Shown piece by piece: positions 19,603 to 27,570 of a DNA stretch of 64,000 nucleotides. The stretch comes from Companilactobacillus ginsenosidimutans (GTDB lineage: Bacteria > Bacillota > Bacilli > Lactobacillales > Lactobacillaceae). The DNA is taken from contig NZ_CP012034.1 in assembly GCF_001050475.1 (NCBI RefSeq), positions 558,001-622,000 of the forward strand. The letters run 5' to 3'. Below the pieces are notes generated by a model, which saw only the letters and a program-made list of their open reading frames with translations, was not told the DNA's origin and searched no databases. The translations under genes and the position numbers were made by a program. How positions within the stretch are numbered: position 1 is the first letter of the stretch; every line of letters begins with the position of its first letter.

Positions 19603-19935
19603 TTAATCATCAAATAGGAAATAAATTAAAATACTAATGACAAGGTAAATTCCGGCTAAGAAATAACCATAACGTCCATACTTGGCAAAAACACTTACTA
19701 CAAATAATACTGGGAAAATTACTAGGTTATAAAATGACAACGAATATCTTTTTGCAAACCAACCAATGAAACCAGAAAAAACAACATTGATGATAAAGAA
19801 CAAGAAAATGATTCGATTGCTTCTACCTAAGTGAAACAAATTAAATAGTATTGGTAACAAGAATACCAGCACAATTGATATAAGCGTTATGTAGATAGTC
19901 TTAGATTTTTTTACTTCAGTCCAAAGATTCTTCAA
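19603..19935 (-). CDS. Small membrane protein of unknown function
   Basis: A 110-residue very hydrophobic protein with about four membrane-spanning segments (residues about 13-33, 42-60, 68-85 and 90-108) and a short charged N-terminus. I recognise no family. It starts with TTG preceded by GAGGAA and lies 3 bp downstream of rsmE, so it is cotranscribed with prmA and rsmE. Its position before a terminator makes it the last gene of that operon. The coding call is supported by the tight spacing, ribosome binding site and uniform hydrophobic pattern. Confidence 0.75.
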   Translation of the reverse strand: MKNLWTEVKKSKTIYITLISIVLVFLLPILFNLFHLGRSNRIIFLFFIINVVFSGFIGWFAKRYSLSFYNLVIFPVLFVVSVFAKYGRYGYFLAGIYLVISILIYFLFDD

Positions 19936-19938
19936 AAT

Positions 19939-20691
19939 TTATTCCTCATTCATTCGTAATTCATATTTATAGGATATCACTGATAACAAGTACATGGGTG
20001 CAGTTTCGGCACGAAGAATTCTTGGTCCTAATCCAATTGATTGATATCCATTTTGTGTAAGCTCACTAATTTCATCTGGTGAAAATCCACCCTCTGGCCC
20101 AAATACACCAACAATGGAGCCATTTTGGTTGTTTGATAGTGCATTTGCCAATGCACTAGTTTCGCCATGTTTCGCCGATTCTTCATAAGCAACCAATTTA
20201 ACATTAACGTTCAAATCATTTAATTGACTGAACTTTTTCAAAAACTTTACTTCTGGAATGATTAAACGTTTAGACTGTTGTGCTGCATTTTTAGCAATTT
20301 CTCTTAATCGATCTAATTTCTTCTCAACTACATTGTCTTTCCAAGTCATAATTGAATATCTTGAATTGAAAAAGATAATTTTGTTGGCGCCAAGTTCAGT
20401 TGCCTTTTGAGTTATCCATTCAATTTTATCTTTTTTTGACAATGAACATGCAATTGTAACCTCAACCGGTAATTCGGTTGTTGGTAAATTACTTTTCTCG
20501 ACATTAAAAATAGCATTTTTATCTTCAATTGATTCCAAAGTAGCCTTGAACAAATCGTTTTCGGTATCAACCAAAAAAATTGTGTCACCAATTTTGTGCC
20601 GCAGTACTGTAATTATATGCTTAAATTGCTCTTTGTCATCAAGATTAAATTCATTACTATCAATTTTCTTATTAACGAAGTATTGCTCCAT
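19939..20691 (-). CDS. rsmE: 16S rRNA (uracil-1498-N3)-methyltransferase
   Basis: SPOUT-class enzyme that methylates U1498 of 16S rRNA using S-adenosylmethionine. The 250-residue protein has GVFGPEGGFSPDEI (about residues 193-206) and LGPRILRAETAPMYLLSVISY (about residues 218-238), which form the trefoil-knot cofactor site. The ATG at 20691 has GAGG seven bases upstream and is preferred over a TTG four codons earlier. It overlaps the prmA end by 20 bp, indicating coupled translation. The prmA-rsmE pair is widely conserved. Confidence 0.95.
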   Translation of the reverse strand: MEQYFVNKKIDSNEFNLDDKEQFKHIITVLRHKIGDTIFLVDTENDLFKATLESIEDKNAIFNVEKSNLPTTELPVEVTIACSLSKKDKIEWITQKATELGANKIIFFNSRYSIMTWKDNVVEKKLDRLREIAKNAAQQSKRLIIPEVKFLKKFSQLNDLNVNVKLVAYEESAKHGETSALANALSNNQNGSIVGVFGPEGGFSPDEISELTQNGYQSIGLGPRILRAETAPMYLLSVISYKYELRMNEE

Positions 20692-21631
20692 TTTGTGCCT
20701 CAATATTTTCTATACGTTTACAAATTAAAGTTGACCAACCTTTTAAGTGGAAAACTTCGATAACGCCAAATCCATGTTCTTCCATTGATTCGGTAATTTG
20801 TTGTTCTTTTTCATTTATGATCCCAGAAAGGATTACAAATCCGTCTGGATTCAGATGTGATTCAATATCAGGAACAAATTTCATAATGATATCTGCTAAA
20901 ATGTTGGCGACAATCACATCAACTTTTCCCTTCACACCATCTAATAGCGAATTTTCATATACAGGGATGTCTGTACAATCAGAGTTCAATTTAAGATTTT
21001 CTTTGGCAGCTTCAACCGCTTCTGGATCCAAATCAAAAGCTGTAATGTCTTTAACACCCAATTTCCTTGCTTGAATAGAAAGAATACCTGATCCAGTTCC
21101 AACATCATACATTGACTCTGCATCACCTAAAATTAATTCCAAGGCCTGCATACATGTGAATGTAGTTGGATGTGTACCAGTTCCAAATGATTTTCCCGGA
21201 TCCATTATTATAGTAGTCTCATTGTTTTGTGTCTCGTAATTAACCCATTGTGGGACAACCGTTAAGTAGCGGCTGATATGAATTGGATGGTAATATTCCT
21301 TCCAGTTGTTTTCCCAGTCTGCATCATCCATCAATGTTTGTTTAACAGAAATATTTGTGACATCAAATCCGAAGTTAGTAAGATTATTGATTTCCTCAGT
21401 CAAATTATCAACAATTTTGTCCGAAAAATTATCTTCATCAAAATACGCATTCACGGTTACAAATGGTAATTGCTCGTGATTATCGTATACTTCACCATAT
21501 TTACTATGAACTGAAGATTCGTCGTTGTCGATGATCTCAGTTCCTTGTGCACCAACATTCATTAATACATCAGAAATTATTTCTTCATCAAAATTATTTG
21601 GTATTTCTACACTTACCTTTATCCACTTCAT
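20672..21631 (-). CDS. prmA: Ribosomal protein L11 methyltransferase
   Basis: S-adenosylmethionine-dependent methyltransferase for ribosomal protein L11. The 319-residue product has the N-terminal recognition domain, the class I motif YDVGTGSGILSIQARKLG (about residues 178-195), acidic motif II in AFDLDPEAVEAAKEN, and VANILADIIM as motif IV. GGAGG precedes the ATG at the head of the prmA-rsmE operon. Confidence 0.95.
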   Translation of the reverse strand: MKWIKVSVEIPNNFDEEIISDVLMNVGAQGTEIIDNDESSVHSKYGEVYDNHEQLPFVTVNAYFDEDNFSDKIVDNLTEEINNLTNFGFDVTNISVKQTLMDDADWENNWKEYYHPIHISRYLTVVPQWVNYETQNNETTIIMDPGKSFGTGTHPTTFTCMQALELILGDAESMYDVGTGSGILSIQARKLGVKDITAFDLDPEAVEAAKENLKLNSDCTDIPVYENSLLDGVKGKVDVIVANILADIIMKFVPDIESHLNPDGFVILSGIINEKEQQITESMEEHGFGVIEVFHLKGWSTLICKRIENIEAQNGAILR

Positions 21632-21675
21632 TAAATGCCTCCATAGTTATACTAAGATTACTAAATTTCTGAGAT

Positions 21676-21700
21676 AAAAAAAAGACGTAATTAAACGTCC
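21676..21700 (-). terminator. Terminator after the 132-residue unknown gene
   Basis: Short stem GACGT/ACGTC with an AT loop is followed on the minus strand by eight T residues immediately after the stop of the gene at 21702. Confidence 0.75.
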
Positions 21701-21701
21701 T

Positions 21702-22100
21702 CTAGTTAAATTTTAATTTCATAGAATTAACGAATTCATTTTCTGTACTTTGAATACGTTGTTGTGCAAGCCTCATTTGAGATTTGTTTAATTGATTTGT
21801 GTTCTCGTCAATACATTTCAAACTAGAAATCAGCTCCGAAAAATAATTGTCGAGTTTTTCTTCAATCTTGGTATTTGTTAATTTATATTTTTTTATAAAT
21901 GACTGACAAAACAAATTATACTTTTTAACGTTAAGCAAAAAGTTGTCTGCTAAACGCGAATATGTTTCGTGTTTCAAAGTTTCACCGCGTTCAATTAATT
22001 CCATAGTTTTGAAATACTCATTAAAAACTACTCGATAAGTTAAAAATCTCTCAAAAAATACACTAGTGTCTAAAACTGCGGTTTTTCCAGTCGTAATCAT
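21702..22100 (-). CDS. Hypothetical protein, predicted helical
   Basis: A 132-residue soluble protein that I do not recognise. It is rich in charged residues and leucine, with heptad-like stretches from about residue 60 to 125, consistent with a mostly alpha-helical or coiled-coil fold; no signal peptide or membrane segment is seen. AGAGGGG precedes the ATG, and a terminator follows directly, so it appears to be a real single gene. A 59-residue gene lies upstream in the same direction. Confidence 0.7.
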   Translation of the reverse strand: MITTGKTAVLDTSVFFERFLTYRVVFNEYFKTMELIERGETLKHETYSRLADNFLLNVKKYNLFCQSFIKKYKLTNTKIEEKLDNYFSELISSLKCIDENTNQLNKSQMRLAQQRIQSTENEFVNSMKLKFN

Positions 22101-22181
22101 AATAATTACCCCTCTCCAAATCGTTGTTATAATTTTAACATAGTATATTCTTATTAAAAAGATAATTTTTGCCTTATTATA

Positions 22182-22361
22182 TTATTTATCATCTTTATCC
22201 TTAGCTAACTTTGTTACCTGTGTTCGTCTGGATTTATCATTCTTAAAAAGTCTTTGTGCTTCACTTAACTTGGCCGGACTTTTTTTTATTTCTTGAGAAA
22301 TCTTAGTAAAGTCATTCGCAGACGGATCATTTTCCTTTTTATTTTTTCCAAAAAGACCCAT
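22182..22361 (-). CDS. Small basic hypothetical protein, 59 residues
   Basis: Short open frame with AAAGGA ten bases upstream of an ATG. The product begins MGLFGKNKKENDPSAND and is very rich in lysine, with a hydrophilic C-terminal tail (KLAKDKDDK). No family is recognised. The MGLFGKNK start resembles small phosphoprotein-like or membrane-peripheral proteins seen in lactobacilli, but that is impression only. It is oriented like the 132-residue gene downstream. Confidence 0.6.
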   Translation of the reverse strand: MGLFGKNKKENDPSANDFTKISQEIKKSPAKLSEAQRLFKNDKSRRTQVTKLAKDKDDK

Positions 22362-22547
22362 TTTTATCTCGTCCTTTCACTATTTACAATGCTATATTAT
22401 ATATCATTCAAACAAAAATAACTTGTAAAAAAATCGTATTTTCATTCGTTTTCATAAAGGCATGTTTCTTTAAAAACTTTACAAGTTTGATATGATTATA
22501 TTGATAAGAATTACAATTCAATACAAAGAAATGCTTGGTGATTAATT

Positions 22548-23057
22548 TTGAGTAAGAAAAATAAAATAATAAAAACTTTAGTTGAAAAAATTTTGGACAA
22601 GCAAAAGATTCCATATGAGGGTATCACCTTTGCAACACAAGCTGATGGTGATACGCAAGAACTCGTTACTGACAAAAGCATGCGTGATGGCATCAAAATT
22701 TACAAAACACTAGTTTTGACCGGAAATAAAACTGGACCACTAGTTGGAATGGTTGCTCTAGATAAGCATATTAGCTACAAAAAATTAGCGAAGCTGTCCG
22801 GAAACAAGAAAATTGGTATGGTACCTCTAAAGGATCTTGTAAAAACAAGCGGCTTTGAACATGGAGCAAACAGCCCTGTTGGTATCCGTTCACTTCATAA
22901 CTACCCTATCTTCTTTGACACAGAGGCGGAACAATCAAAAAAAATTATTGTCTCTGCAGGTAAAGTTGGCTATTCAGTTATCATTGATCCACATGATTTG
23001 GCTAAATCAGTTAATGCAAAATTTGGCGACTTTGGTGTTGAAGAACCAGAAGCATAA
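22548..23057 (+). CDS. ybaK: Cys-tRNA(Pro)/Cys-tRNA(Cys) deacylase, YbaK family
   Basis: Editing enzyme of the YbaK/ProX superfamily that removes cysteine mischarged on tRNA-Pro. The 169-residue protein has the YbaK pattern: KTLVLTGNKTGPLVGMV (about residues 53-69), KKIGMVPLKDL, the glycine-rich HGANSPVGIR (about residues 105-114), and IIVSAGKVGYSVIIDPHDL (about residues 136-154). The start is TTG with GGTGAT upstream; the next methionine is 44 residues in and would remove conserved parts. It stands alone on the plus strand. Confidence 0.9.
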   Translation: MSKKNKIIKTLVEKILDKQKIPYEGITFATQADGDTQELVTDKSMRDGIKIYKTLVLTGNKTGPLVGMVALDKHISYKKLAKLSGNKKIGMVPLKDLVKTSGFEHGANSPVGIRSLHNYPIFFDTEAEQSKKIIVSAGKVGYSVIIDPHDLAKSVNAKFGDFGVEEPEA

Positions 23058-23060
23058 AAA

Positions 23061-23097
23061 AAGGTTCGCATCCTGAGAGGATTGCGAACCTTATTTA
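23061..23097. terminator. Bidirectional terminator after ybaK
   Basis: Stem AAGGTTCGCATCC/GGATTGCGAACCTT with loop TGAGA sits between the converging ybaK gene and the 43-residue gene on the minus strand, with A/T runs on both flanks. Confidence 0.88.
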
Positions 23098-23098
23098 T

Positions 23099-23230
23099 TT
23101 ATGCAGCGTGTAGTTTTAAATTATCGATTGCTTGTTCAATGGTAGTACCATTACCATAAATGTTGCTATCATGTACATCTACTGCTGTGAATAATTGATC
23201 ATTTGTATCTAATTGAATTCTATACTTCAT
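23099..23230 (-). CDS. 43-residue protein, HicB-like fold fragment
   Basis: Small gene with an excellent ribosome binding site (AGGAGGTG) eight bases before its ATG. The product begins MKYRIQLDTNDQLFTAVDV and ends in GTTIEQAIDNLKLHAA. The pattern of a short strand pair, then a Gly-Thr-x-x-Glu-x-Ala helix, is like the N-terminal half of HicB-type antitoxins and related small proteins, but it lacks a DNA-binding domain and no HicA toxin is adjacent. The function is unknown; the coding call is good because of the ribosome binding site and shared terminator. Confidence 0.65.
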   Translation of the reverse strand: MKYRIQLDTNDQLFTAVDVHDSNIYGNGTTIEQAIDNLKLHAA

Positions 23231-23387
23231 AATTATTCACACCTCCTTTATGTTCCGTATCTCTTAAGAGGTAGCGACTGAGATTCATTATACTATCTTA
23301 TTTATAAAATTGCAAACATTTTTCTTGACATTCCACTATAAATATTCAATTATATAGGCACATCGAAAAGATAAAGGAGATATTTTA

Positions 23388-23582
23388 TTGATAGATACAT
23401 TCTTAGGAATATTTAAATTGTTCCTGATTGTCGCAGTATCAATTGCCCTATTCATTTACGTAGGAATTCCACTCATCATTACAGCTATTGGTGCTGGATT
23501 GATTTATTATTTGTACAAAAGAACACGTTTAGCTCATCAACGTGCTAGATATACACCTGAAGGTCGTAAAAAAGTAAACTAA
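23388..23582 (+). CDS. Small single-pass or hairpin membrane protein, 64 residues
   Basis: A TTG-started gene with the strong ribosome binding site AAAGGAGA. The 64-residue product has one long or two short hydrophobic segments (about residues 5-45) followed by a very basic tail rich in arginine (KRTRLAHQRARYTPEGRKK). I recognise no family. A clear terminator follows within 10 bases, so it is an independent unit. Confidence 0.7.
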   Translation: MIDTFLGIFKLFLIVAVSIALFIYVGIPLIITAIGAGLIYYLYKRTRLAHQRARYTPEGRKKVN

Positions 23583-23589
23583 CGTATAA

Positions 23590-23617
23590 ATGACACTCTT
23601 CTGAGTGTCATTTTTTT
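23590..23617 (+). terminator. Terminator of the 64-residue membrane protein gene
   Basis: Perfect 9-bp stem ATGACACTC/GAGTGTCAT with loop TTCT is followed by seven T residues on the plus strand. Confidence 0.9.
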
Positions 23618-23772
23618 GTGCGTTTTCCTTTATCACTAGTTACAGAAAGAACTATTAATAAAAGACCAACAATTAGAAATGTTAAGCTTGCTTGATTTGA
23701 AAACCATTTAAATATGTAACTAAAAACACTAGCCACTACTAATATTCCACCAAGCCATCGATCAATTCTCAT
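23608..23772 (-). CDS. Small membrane protein, 54 residues
   Basis: Minus-strand open frame coding for a hydrophobic protein with two predicted membrane segments (about residues 7-23 and 28-44) and a basic C-terminal tail (SDKGKRTKK). The start is uncertain: an ATG at 23772 or a TTG four codons upstream at 23784; a GGTGAT sequence at 23793-23788 lies close to either. Its 3' end lies in the terminator of the converging gene. Unknown family; moderate confidence that it is expressed. Confidence 0.5.
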   Translation of the reverse strand: MRIDRWLGGILVVASVFSYIFKWFSNQASLTFLIVGLLLIVLSVTSDKGKRTKK

Positions 23773-23899
23773 TAATAAATTCAAAAAATCACCACGTTTT
23801 CAGATATTGTCGTTTATGCGTTGGAATGGTACCTTTTTAACTAAAAAATATTATACTAAATATATATACAATTATACATTAAATTTGGAGGTGTCATAT

Positions 23900-25129
23900 A
23901 TGGATAAGCAAGAAAGATTATCGATATTGGACGACATTATTAAATTACAAACTGTTAATGGACATGAAAAATTAGTTGCTGATTATTTGAAAGAGTTATT
24001 TGATCAACACGGGATTGAAACAGAATTAAATGAAGTTGAAGAAAATCGTGTAAATCTTATTGCAACTATTAACAAAGATGCCCAAGGTCCTATCTTGGGA
24101 TTCACAGGGCATGAGGATGTTGTTGATCCTGTTGACGAAAGTCAATGGAATTACGGTGCCTTCAACCCAAAACACATTGATGGAAAAATCATTGGTCGTG
24201 GTGCCTCCGATATGAAGAGTGGCCTGTCTGCACTTGCGATTGCACTTATTGAATTAAATGATGATTCTGAATTCAACGGTAAGATTAAATTCATTGCCAC
24301 TGTTGGTGAAGAAAAAGGTGAAACTGGTGCCAAACAATTGGCATCGCAAGGCTATGCTAATGATCTTAATGCCCTTATTGTCGGTGAACCAAGTAATGGA
24401 TCGTCACAAATGGTTATCGATAAACTTGTTGGAAGCGGAATGTTAAACATTGCTCAACCAAATCCAGATAAGTTTGGTCGTCACTCATTTTTTGCAGCAC
24501 ACAAAGGTTCAGTTGACTACCGAGTGATTTCACATGGAAAAGCTGCCCATAGTTCAATGCCACAAGCTGGTATTAATGCTCTGGATAACCTGGTTGAATC
24601 CTACAATCAACAAAAAGAATATTTTAATACGCTTACTAATGCAGTCGACGATATGTTAGGAAAAACTATTCCAGCAGTCACAGTATTTAAAGCTGGTGAC
24701 CAACCAAATACTATTCCTGATTACGCTGAAATGGGCGTTAAACTGAGAACTATCCCCGAATTTAACAATGATAAAATTATTGAACAAGTTCAAGCTTTAA
24801 TCAAAAAAATGAATGAAGCTGATCCTAAAATGAACTTGGAAATGGTTGTTGATAGTAGTAATTGGCCAGTTAAAACTGATTTGAATTCTAAATTAGTTAC
24901 AATTGGACGTGATGTCTACGAAAAAGTTTGGGGTCAAAAAAATGTCGTCGTTGGTGCCCCAGGTGGTACGGATGCCTCTCAATTTGTTGCAGCAAACCAC
25001 GATTTGGATGTCATTGTTGCTGGACCCGGTAATGAAAGTGCCCACCAAGTAAATGAATTCGTATTTGAAGACGATTACCTCCAATACATCACTATATATA
25101 AAGAAATCGCTAAAAAATATCTTGCTTAA
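23900..25129 (+). CDS. M20 peptidase, succinyl-diaminopimelate desuccinylase-like
   Basis: Zinc-dependent amidohydrolase of the ArgE/DapE/ACY1 group. The 409-residue product has the metal-binding FTGHEDVVDP (first His, about residue 70), IIGRGASDMKSGLSAL (bridging Asp, about residue 102), the catalytic VGEEKGETG (about residue 136), and a dimerisation lid with HGKAAHSSMPQAGINAL. The ATG at 23900 has GGAGGTG upstream; a frame 31 codons longer lacks a site. It may act in lysine/peptidoglycan synthesis (DapE) or as a peptidase; no other lysine-pathway genes are nearby, so the substrate is open. Confidence 0.88.
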   Translation: MDKQERLSILDDIIKLQTVNGHEKLVADYLKELFDQHGIETELNEVEENRVNLIATINKDAQGPILGFTGHEDVVDPVDESQWNYGAFNPKHIDGKIIGRGASDMKSGLSALAIALIELNDDSEFNGKIKFIATVGEEKGETGAKQLASQGYANDLNALIVGEPSNGSSQMVIDKLVGSGMLNIAQPNPDKFGRHSFFAAHKGSVDYRVISHGKAAHSSMPQAGINALDNLVESYNQQKEYFNTLTNAVDDMLGKTIPAVTVFKAGDQPNTIPDYAEMGVKLRTIPEFNNDKIIEQVQALIKKMNEADPKMNLEMVVDSSNWPVKTDLNSKLVTIGRDVYEKVWGQKNVVVGAPGGTDASQFVAANHDLDVIVAGPGNESAHQVNEFVFEDDYLQYITIYKEIAKKYLA

Positions 25130-25140
25130 CTTATAAATAC

Positions 25141-25188
25141 AAAATCACTGATGCGTGATGATTTCTCATCAGCATAAGTGATTTTTTT
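25141..25188 (+). terminator. Terminator of the M20 peptidase gene
   Basis: Long stem AAAATCACT-ATG-TGATGA/TCATCA-CAT-AGTGATTTTTTT starts 11 bases after the stop and ends in a T run on the plus strand. Confidence 0.9.
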
Positions 25189-25492
25189 ATTTTTTGGCCT
25201 CTTTGTGCCAGTGTAATTCACGATATACTCCGGGTTCCAGTGCCATGTTAACTCCTGCAACATCTTGGGAAATTGGAAGTTTACGGCTAGTTACTTCTCT
25301 AGCCCACCCTGATTCTTCTAGTCTTTGGTGAGTATCTGAGCGGCTAAATCTCATATTACTAATCGTTCCGTTATCAGTCACTGGTGGTACTAGAATGTCA
25401 GGATTTTCTTGATCACGATTAATATTTCTTGGGCCGTAATCATTCCATCATTTACCATCACTTTCTCTAAAAGTAATATTTTGTTTTATCAT
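25187..25492 (-). pseudogene. oxdC: Broken 5' fragment of oxalate decarboxylase
   Basis: The minus strand encodes a protein start that matches the N-terminus of bicupin oxalate decarboxylases: [17 protein letters not shown], then [28 protein letters not shown] and [13 protein letters not shown]. The frame carries an in-frame TGA at codon 15 (25450-25448), and the protein ends two codons after HWHKEA, the first cupin metal site, where the intact enzyme runs on for some 280 residues. About a quarter of the gene remains. It is therefore a decayed remnant; no second half is present in the window. Its end lies in the terminator of the converging M20 peptidase gene. Confidence 0.88.
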
Positions 25493-25642
25493 AAATTTGG
25501 TCAAATCACATTTTTTGAATATTAGGTCTAGTTGGAATTGTTTTCATAAAATAATAAACTTTAAGTTGCTGAATATTTGACTATATAGAATATTAATTTA
25601 TGAAAGATAATTATTTAGTATTAACTTTGGAGGTTGATATAT

Positions 25643-26638
25643 ATGTACCATGCAAAAGATAATCGTTACGATAATAGTTCCGTACGCCATGCCGGTAATA
25701 GTGGATTGATGTTACCACCTATCTCACTAGGATTGTGGCGCCACTTTGGAAGTGCTGATCCCTACAAAGATCGAAGAGATGTGATTTTACACGCGTTTGA
25801 CCGAGGTGTCTTCCATTTCGATGTAGCAAACCATTACGGAAACGGACAAACTGAGTTTGGAAGCACTGAAAAGTTGCTTGGTCAAGTTATCAAAGATGAT
25901 TTGAGCGCTTATCGTGATGAATTAGTAATTGCGACTAAAGTCGGATATGAAATTCATGACGGTCCTTTCGGAGTTGGAACTTCCAGAAAATCACTGATCC
26001 AAGGTATCAATGATTCATTAGAGAGACTTAACTTAGATTATGTCGATATTTTTTACGCCCATCGCTATGATGACACTACCCCAATCGAAGAAACTGTCAG
26101 AGCTTTAGACGATATTGTTCGTTCTGGCAAAGCACTTTATGTTGGAGTGTCGAATTACGAAGTTCCCGAACTTAGAAAAGCTGTGTCACTCTTTAAACAA
26201 CTTGGAACTCCCTTTGTACTTGATCAAATGAGCATGAACTTATTAAACAATCAAGTTGAAAAATCCGGTCTGCTCGACGAACTCAAAAATAGTGGTGCAG
26301 CAGCAATTGCATATGGGCCACTTTGTGAAGGTCTACTAAGTGATCGATACTTGAATGGAATTACCGACTCATTCAATATCCATCGTACAAATTCAGACTT
26401 ATTAAAAGATGGACCAGACACACTTGTCAAAAAGCTCAATCAGCTTAATGATATTGCAAAATCTCGTGAACAAACTTTGAGCCAAATGTCTTTAGCTTGG
26501 CTGTTGAAAGATCCAGTCGTAGCTAGTGTCATTATTGGTACGACTAACGATGAACATTTAGATGACAACTTGAAAGCACTTGATAATTTAAGCTTTTCAA
26601 ACACAGAAATAAACGATATCAACAATCTAATCAACTAA
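25643..26638 (+). CDS. Aldo/keto reductase, YghZ-like
   Basis: NADP(H)-dependent oxidoreductase of the aldo/keto reductase superfamily. The 331-residue protein has the catalytic tetrad visible as Asp and Tyr in FHFDVANHYGNG (about residues 50-61), Lys in VIATKVGYE (about residue 100) and His in IFYAHRYDD (about residue 136), plus a cofactor-binding SVIIGTTNDEHLDDN near the C-terminus. The order resembles L-glyceraldehyde-3-phosphate reductase (YghZ/Gpr). The ATG at 25643 has GGAGG nine bases before it; a TTG three codons earlier is not needed. It is a single gene with its own terminator. Confidence 0.9.
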   Translation: MYHAKDNRYDNSSVRHAGNSGLMLPPISLGLWRHFGSADPYKDRRDVILHAFDRGVFHFDVANHYGNGQTEFGSTEKLLGQVIKDDLSAYRDELVIATKVGYEIHDGPFGVGTSRKSLIQGINDSLERLNLDYVDIFYAHRYDDTTPIEETVRALDDIVRSGKALYVGVSNYEVPELRKAVSLFKQLGTPFVLDQMSMNLLNNQVEKSGLLDELKNSGAAAIAYGPLCEGLLSDRYLNGITDSFNIHRTNSDLLKDGPDTLVKKLNQLNDIAKSREQTLSQMSLAWLLKDPVVASVIIGTTNDEHLDDNLKALDNLSFSNTEINDINNLIN

Positions 26639-26682
26639 GTTGAATAGAATCAAATTCAAACTTATCAGCTTAAAGAAAAACT

Positions 26683-26718
26683 AAAACCTCCCAGCTATTT
26701 CTAGTTGGGAGGTTTTTT
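26683..26718. terminator. Terminator between aldo/keto reductase and Cof-type phosphatase genes
   Basis: Stem AAAACCTCCCAGCT/AGTTGGGAGGTTTT with a T run on the plus strand and an A run on the other side, so it can serve both converging genes. Confidence 0.92.
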
Positions 26719-26726
26719 TAATTCTA

Positions 26727-27548
26727 CTATAGGATGAATTTATTAATAATTTCTGCAAGTGCATCATGGTTATTGTCAGATTTTGTAATGTATTTTGCTG
26801 CTTGCTTTACTGAATCCAAACCATTTGCGACACTAATTGGTAATCCTACAACTTTGAGCATTGATAAGTCATTTCCATTGTCTCCAACAGCAATGATTTC
26901 ATCAGACTTAATATTCAACTTTTCACCTAATTGAATCGCGGCACTACCTTTGTCGACTCCCGCTGGATTGAATTCCACATATCTATCAGATGAAAAGGTA
27001 GTTGCCAATGCAGAAGCATTAACCTTACTTTCCACCTTTTGCTGCATTTCTTTTCTCAATTCCATTGTTGGCAAATCCATGATTATCTTCATAATGTTTT
27101 TATTTTTAAAAATAGAGAAATCATTTGAGTCCATTTGATTGAATTCAACTCCTCTACTTGTGAGATAGTTTGCATCGTCATCCTTTAATCCATATATGAA
27201 CAAGTCATCTTGCAAATAGACGTGGACATCTGCATTGGCATCGGAAATTCCAATTTCAAAAATGGTTTTGGCAATTTCATAATCCATTGAATTTACCTGA
27301 ATAGTCCGATTATCTTCATTTTCTAAAATCAATCCGCCATTATAGGATATTGAATATTGATCAGGTAAACCTGAAAGATTAGTTTCTTTAAGTACGTTTT
27401 CAAATGACAAGTAACTGCGTCCAGAATTCGGTACAAAGTAAACTCCCTTTTCTACTGCTGTTTTAATTGCGCCAATATTTTTCTCACTTAATTCTCCATC
27501 GTCTTTCAACAAAGTCTCATCTAAATCGCAAACAATCATTTTATACAT
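26727..27548 (-). CDS. Cof-type HAD-IIB phosphatase
   Basis: HAD-superfamily subclass IIB phosphatase of 273 residues, the type that dephosphorylates sugar phosphates or flavin-related metabolites. Motif I DLDETLLKDDGELS (about residues 8-21), a Ser/Gly-Arg motif II region (VPNSGRSY, about residues 39-46), a long C2 cap, and motif IV AVGDNGNDLSML (about residues 220-231) are present. It lies 22 bp downstream of the TetM-like GTPase gene and is probably cotranscribed with it. The substrate is unknown. Confidence 0.9.
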   Translation of the reverse strand: MYKMIVCDLDETLLKDDGELSEKNIGAIKTAVEKGVYFVPNSGRSYLSFENVLKETNLSGLPDQYSISYNGGLILENEDNRTIQVNSMDYEIAKTIFEIGISDANADVHVYLQDDLFIYGLKDDDANYLTSRGVEFNQMDSNDFSIFKNKNIMKIIMDLPTMELRKEMQQKVESKVNASALATTFSSDRYVEFNPAGVDKGSAAIQLGEKLNIKSDEIIAVGDNGNDLSMLKVVGLPISVANGLDSVKQAAKYITKSDNNHDALAEIINKFIL

Positions 27549-27570
27549 TAAGTTTTACCTCCGCATATAA

